The translations under genes were made by a program, and so were the position numbers. Below are positions 5,171 to 6,788 of a stretch of 6,788 nt of DNA, piece by piece. The notes under the pieces were generated by a model. The model ran no database searches. It had not been told where the DNA came from and saw only the letters and a list, made by a program, of their open reading frames with translations. The stretch comes from JAWPNA01 sp045402695 (GTDB taxonomy: Bacteria > Acidobacteriota > Polarisedimenticolia > JACPZX01 > DASXTC01): contig JAWPNA010000051.1 of NCBI GenBank assembly GCA_045402695.1, positions 1 through 6,788 of the forward strand. Reading direction: 5' to 3'. The stretch's first letter is position 1, and each line of letters starts with the position of its first letter.

Positions 5171-6788
5171 ATGAGTCCGAGACGTCCCGCGGGCCGATGG
5201 CCGCACCGCAGGCAGCGCCGTAACCAAAGAGCCGCCCCTGTAGAGCGTCCCGATGCCCCAGGAATTGATTGCGCCCAGATCCTGGCCTGCCTCAAGCGTC
5301 GCTCCGAGCCGCTCACGGTGCCGGAGATCACCAGACAGTGCGATCTGGCAAGCGACCTCGAGCCTGCCGTGCGGCACCAGCTCGAGTTCCTGCAGATGCG
5401 TGGAGTGGTCTTCAGCCACCGTCGCGGCCGCTGGACGCTCCACTCGCGGGTGAGGACCGTGATCGGGCGCTTCTCCTCTCCGCGCGGCACGTTCGGTTTC
5501 GTGATCCCCGAGGACGGCGCGGGTGGAGACATTCACGTCCCGCCCAGAAAGCTCGGCGGCGCGCGTCACGGGGACACGGTGCTGGCGCGCGTCATGGACC
5601 GGGCACGAGCCGGTCGCGGCGGCTCGGGCGAGGTCATCGCCGTGCTGCAGCGGCGGTCGCCCATGCTGGCGGGCCTCTTCTACGGCGATGAGCGCGGGGG
5701 GGTGCTGGCCCCCCGCGATACGCGGATCCTCGAGGAGGTCGTCATTGACGCCGCGGGAGCCCGGGCGCTGGAGGGGGCCGCCGCGCGTGGACCGGTGGCC
5801 GCGTGGGCCGAGGTGACGTCTCCTCAGAGCGCGGGGCAGCCGGCGCGAGGACGGCTCATTGAGGTCCTCGGCAGCCCCGACGATCCGGGGGTGGATCGCG
5901 CCGTGATCGGCAGGATGTACGACCTGCCCGGCAACTTTCCGGCGGAGGCCGAGACCGAAGCGCGCGCGCGGGCTGTGGCCTTGCGGCCGGCAGATGTGGC
6001 CGGTCGCGAGGACTACACCGGCTCTCCCGTGATCACCGTGGACCCCGCAGGCGCCCGCGATCACGACGATGCGGTGGGGCTGCTGCCCCCGCCCGTGGGG
6101 AACGGTGCGACGTTCCGGTTGGCGGTGCACATCGCCGACGTGGCGCATTACGTGCCCGGCGAGGGAGCCGTGGACTCGGAAGCCAGGCGGCGGGGCACGA
6201 GCGTCTACTTTCCGGGATTCTGCATCCCGATGCTCCCGGAAGTCCTCTCCTCGGGCGCGTGCAGCCTGCTGCCCGGCGAGCTGAGGCTGACTCACAGCGT
6301 GGTCATGGACTTCGACGCGCAGGGGCGGCGGACCTCCTTCCGCTTCGCCGACGGAGCGATCCGTGCCGCGGCGCTGTTGACGTACGAGCAGGCGGCCGCG
6401 GCCTTGCGCGATGGGTCCGACGACGCGCACTCCAAGATGCTGCGCGAGATGGAACAACTGTGCCGGCTCCTGCGGTTGCACCGGATGAAGCGGGGCAGCC
6501 TCGACTTGGATCTGCCCGAGACGGAGGTGATCGTGGACAGCTCCGGGCGGCCCGTGGACGTGAGGCCGGCGCCGCACACCATCGCCCACGAGATCATCGA
6601 GGAGTTCATGTTGGCCGCCAACGAGACGGTGGCGGAGTTTCTCCACAAGAAGATGAAGGTCAGCCTCTATCGCATCCACGAAGATCCCGATCCTGCGGGC
6701 CTCGACGAGGTGGAGGAGGCGCTAAAGAAGATGGGGTTCCCGGTGCGGCGTACGCGAGGCGCCATGTCCACCCGCATGAAGGCGCTGC
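5171..6788 (+). CDS. rnr: Ribonuclease R (3'-5' exoribonuclease), N-terminal 539 codons, 3' end outside window
   Basis: RNase R degrades structured RNA processively from the 3' end. Domains in order: a basic Arg-rich tail (1-20), a winged-helix domain (about 34-92), cold-shock domain 1 (about 95-160, with GRFSSPRGTFGFVIPEDG and DIHVPPRKLGGARHGDTV), cold-shock domain 2 (about 163-255), and the RNB catalytic domain from about 278 to the window edge. The metal-binding aspartates are D291, D297, D299 and D300 in VDPAGARDHDDAV. HIADVAHYV follows with Y327, probably the base-clamping tyrosine, then GTSVYFPGF, IPMLPEVLSSGACSL, IIEEFMLAANETVAEF and LYRIHEDPDP. H298 stands where Phe is usual. The distal RNB, S1 and basic tail lie outside the window. 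ATG 5171 is the only ATG, GTG or TTG start in frame upstream of the winged helix and downstream of the tRNA. The preceding GAGG is only 2 nt away, so initiation looks weak. Confidence 0.93.
   Translation, partial: MSPRRPAGRWPHRRQRRNQRAAPVERPDAPGIDCAQILACLKRRSEPLTVPEITRQCDLASDLEPAVRHQLEFLQMRGVVFSHRRGRWTLHSRVRTVIGRFSSPRGTFGFVIPEDGAGGDIHVPPRKLGGARHGDTVLARVMDRARAGRGGSGEVIAVLQRRSPMLAGLFYGDERGGVLAPRDTRILEEVVIDAAGARALEGAAARGPVAAWAEVTSPQSAGQPARGRLIEVLGSPDDPGVDRAVIGRMYDLPGNFPAEAETEARARAVALRPADVAGREDYTGSPVITVDPAGARDHDDAVGLLPPPVGNGATFRLAVHIADVAHYVPGEGAVDSEARRRGTSVYFPGFCIPMLPEVLSSGACSLLPGELRLTHSVVMDFDAQGRRTSFRFADGAIRAAALLTYEQAAAALRDGSDDAHSKMLREMEQLCRLLRLHRMKRGSLDLDLPETEVIVDSSGRPVDVRPAPHTIAHEIIEEFMLAANETVAEFLHKKMKVSLYRIHEDPDPAGLDEVEEALKKMGFPVRRTRGAMSTRMKAL

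Noticed and set aside
5135..6679. 514-codon open frame on the minus strand opposite the RNase R gene
   Set aside because: Its translation is rich in His, Arg, Gly and Pro without any fold motif, as expected for the complement of GC-rich codons. The plus strand carries an unmistakable RNase R with all catalytic residues, and the frame would also run across the tRNA promoter.

Overview
The window is a gene-dense, strongly GC-rich bacterial stretch. All five protein genes lie on the plus strand and one tRNA gene lies on the minus strand. High GC, very short intergenic gaps, the ribosome-independent PLP pathway (PdxS/PdxT) and a stand-alone MshEN-type protein would fit an uncultured high-GC phylum (for example Myxococcota, Eisenbacteria, Acidobacteria, Rokubacteria or Gemmatimonadota). 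No gene here fixes the taxonomy and I do not assign one.

Layout. (1) 3-500: the 3' part of a gene for a GH113-like TIM-barrel glycoside hydrolase. (2) 448-551: a regulatory region that begins inside the tail of that gene. It holds helically phased direct repeats that resemble the published PdxR operator word, a consensus -35, a -10, and a 7-bp inverted repeat over the -10/start region. (3) 552-3603: a three-gene vitamin B6 operon: a MocR/PdxR-type regulator (GntR DNA-binding domain fused to an aminotransferase fold), pdxS (PLP synthase subunit) and pdxT (its glutaminase). pdxR and pdxS are 14 nt apart, and pdxS and pdxT overlap in GTGA. (4) 3600-4992: a promoter placed over the pdxT stop codon, then a gene for an MshEN (GspE N-terminal, c-di-GMP-binding type) domain joined by a disordered linker to a GAF-like domain, with no ATPase. 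(5) 5015-5101, minus strand: tRNA-Leu(CAG) with encoded CCA and its own promoter. (6) 5171 to the window end: the first 539 codons of an RNase R gene, divergent from the tRNA.

How it works together (inference). The regulator probably senses PLP through its aminotransferase domain and controls its own operon, so PLP supply is adjusted by feedback on pdxR-pdxS-pdxT. The usual described arrangement is pdxR divergent from pdxST. Here all three are co-directional in one unit, with putative activator-position and repressor-position sites upstream. The other genes (glycoside hydrolase, MshEN-GAF protein, tRNA, RNase R) look like independent neighbours.

The most interesting signals are the phased PdxR-like repeat array embedded in the end of the upstream reading frame, the nearly leaderless promoter of the MshEN-GAF gene, that fusion protein itself, and active-site substitutions in the regulator's PLP pocket.
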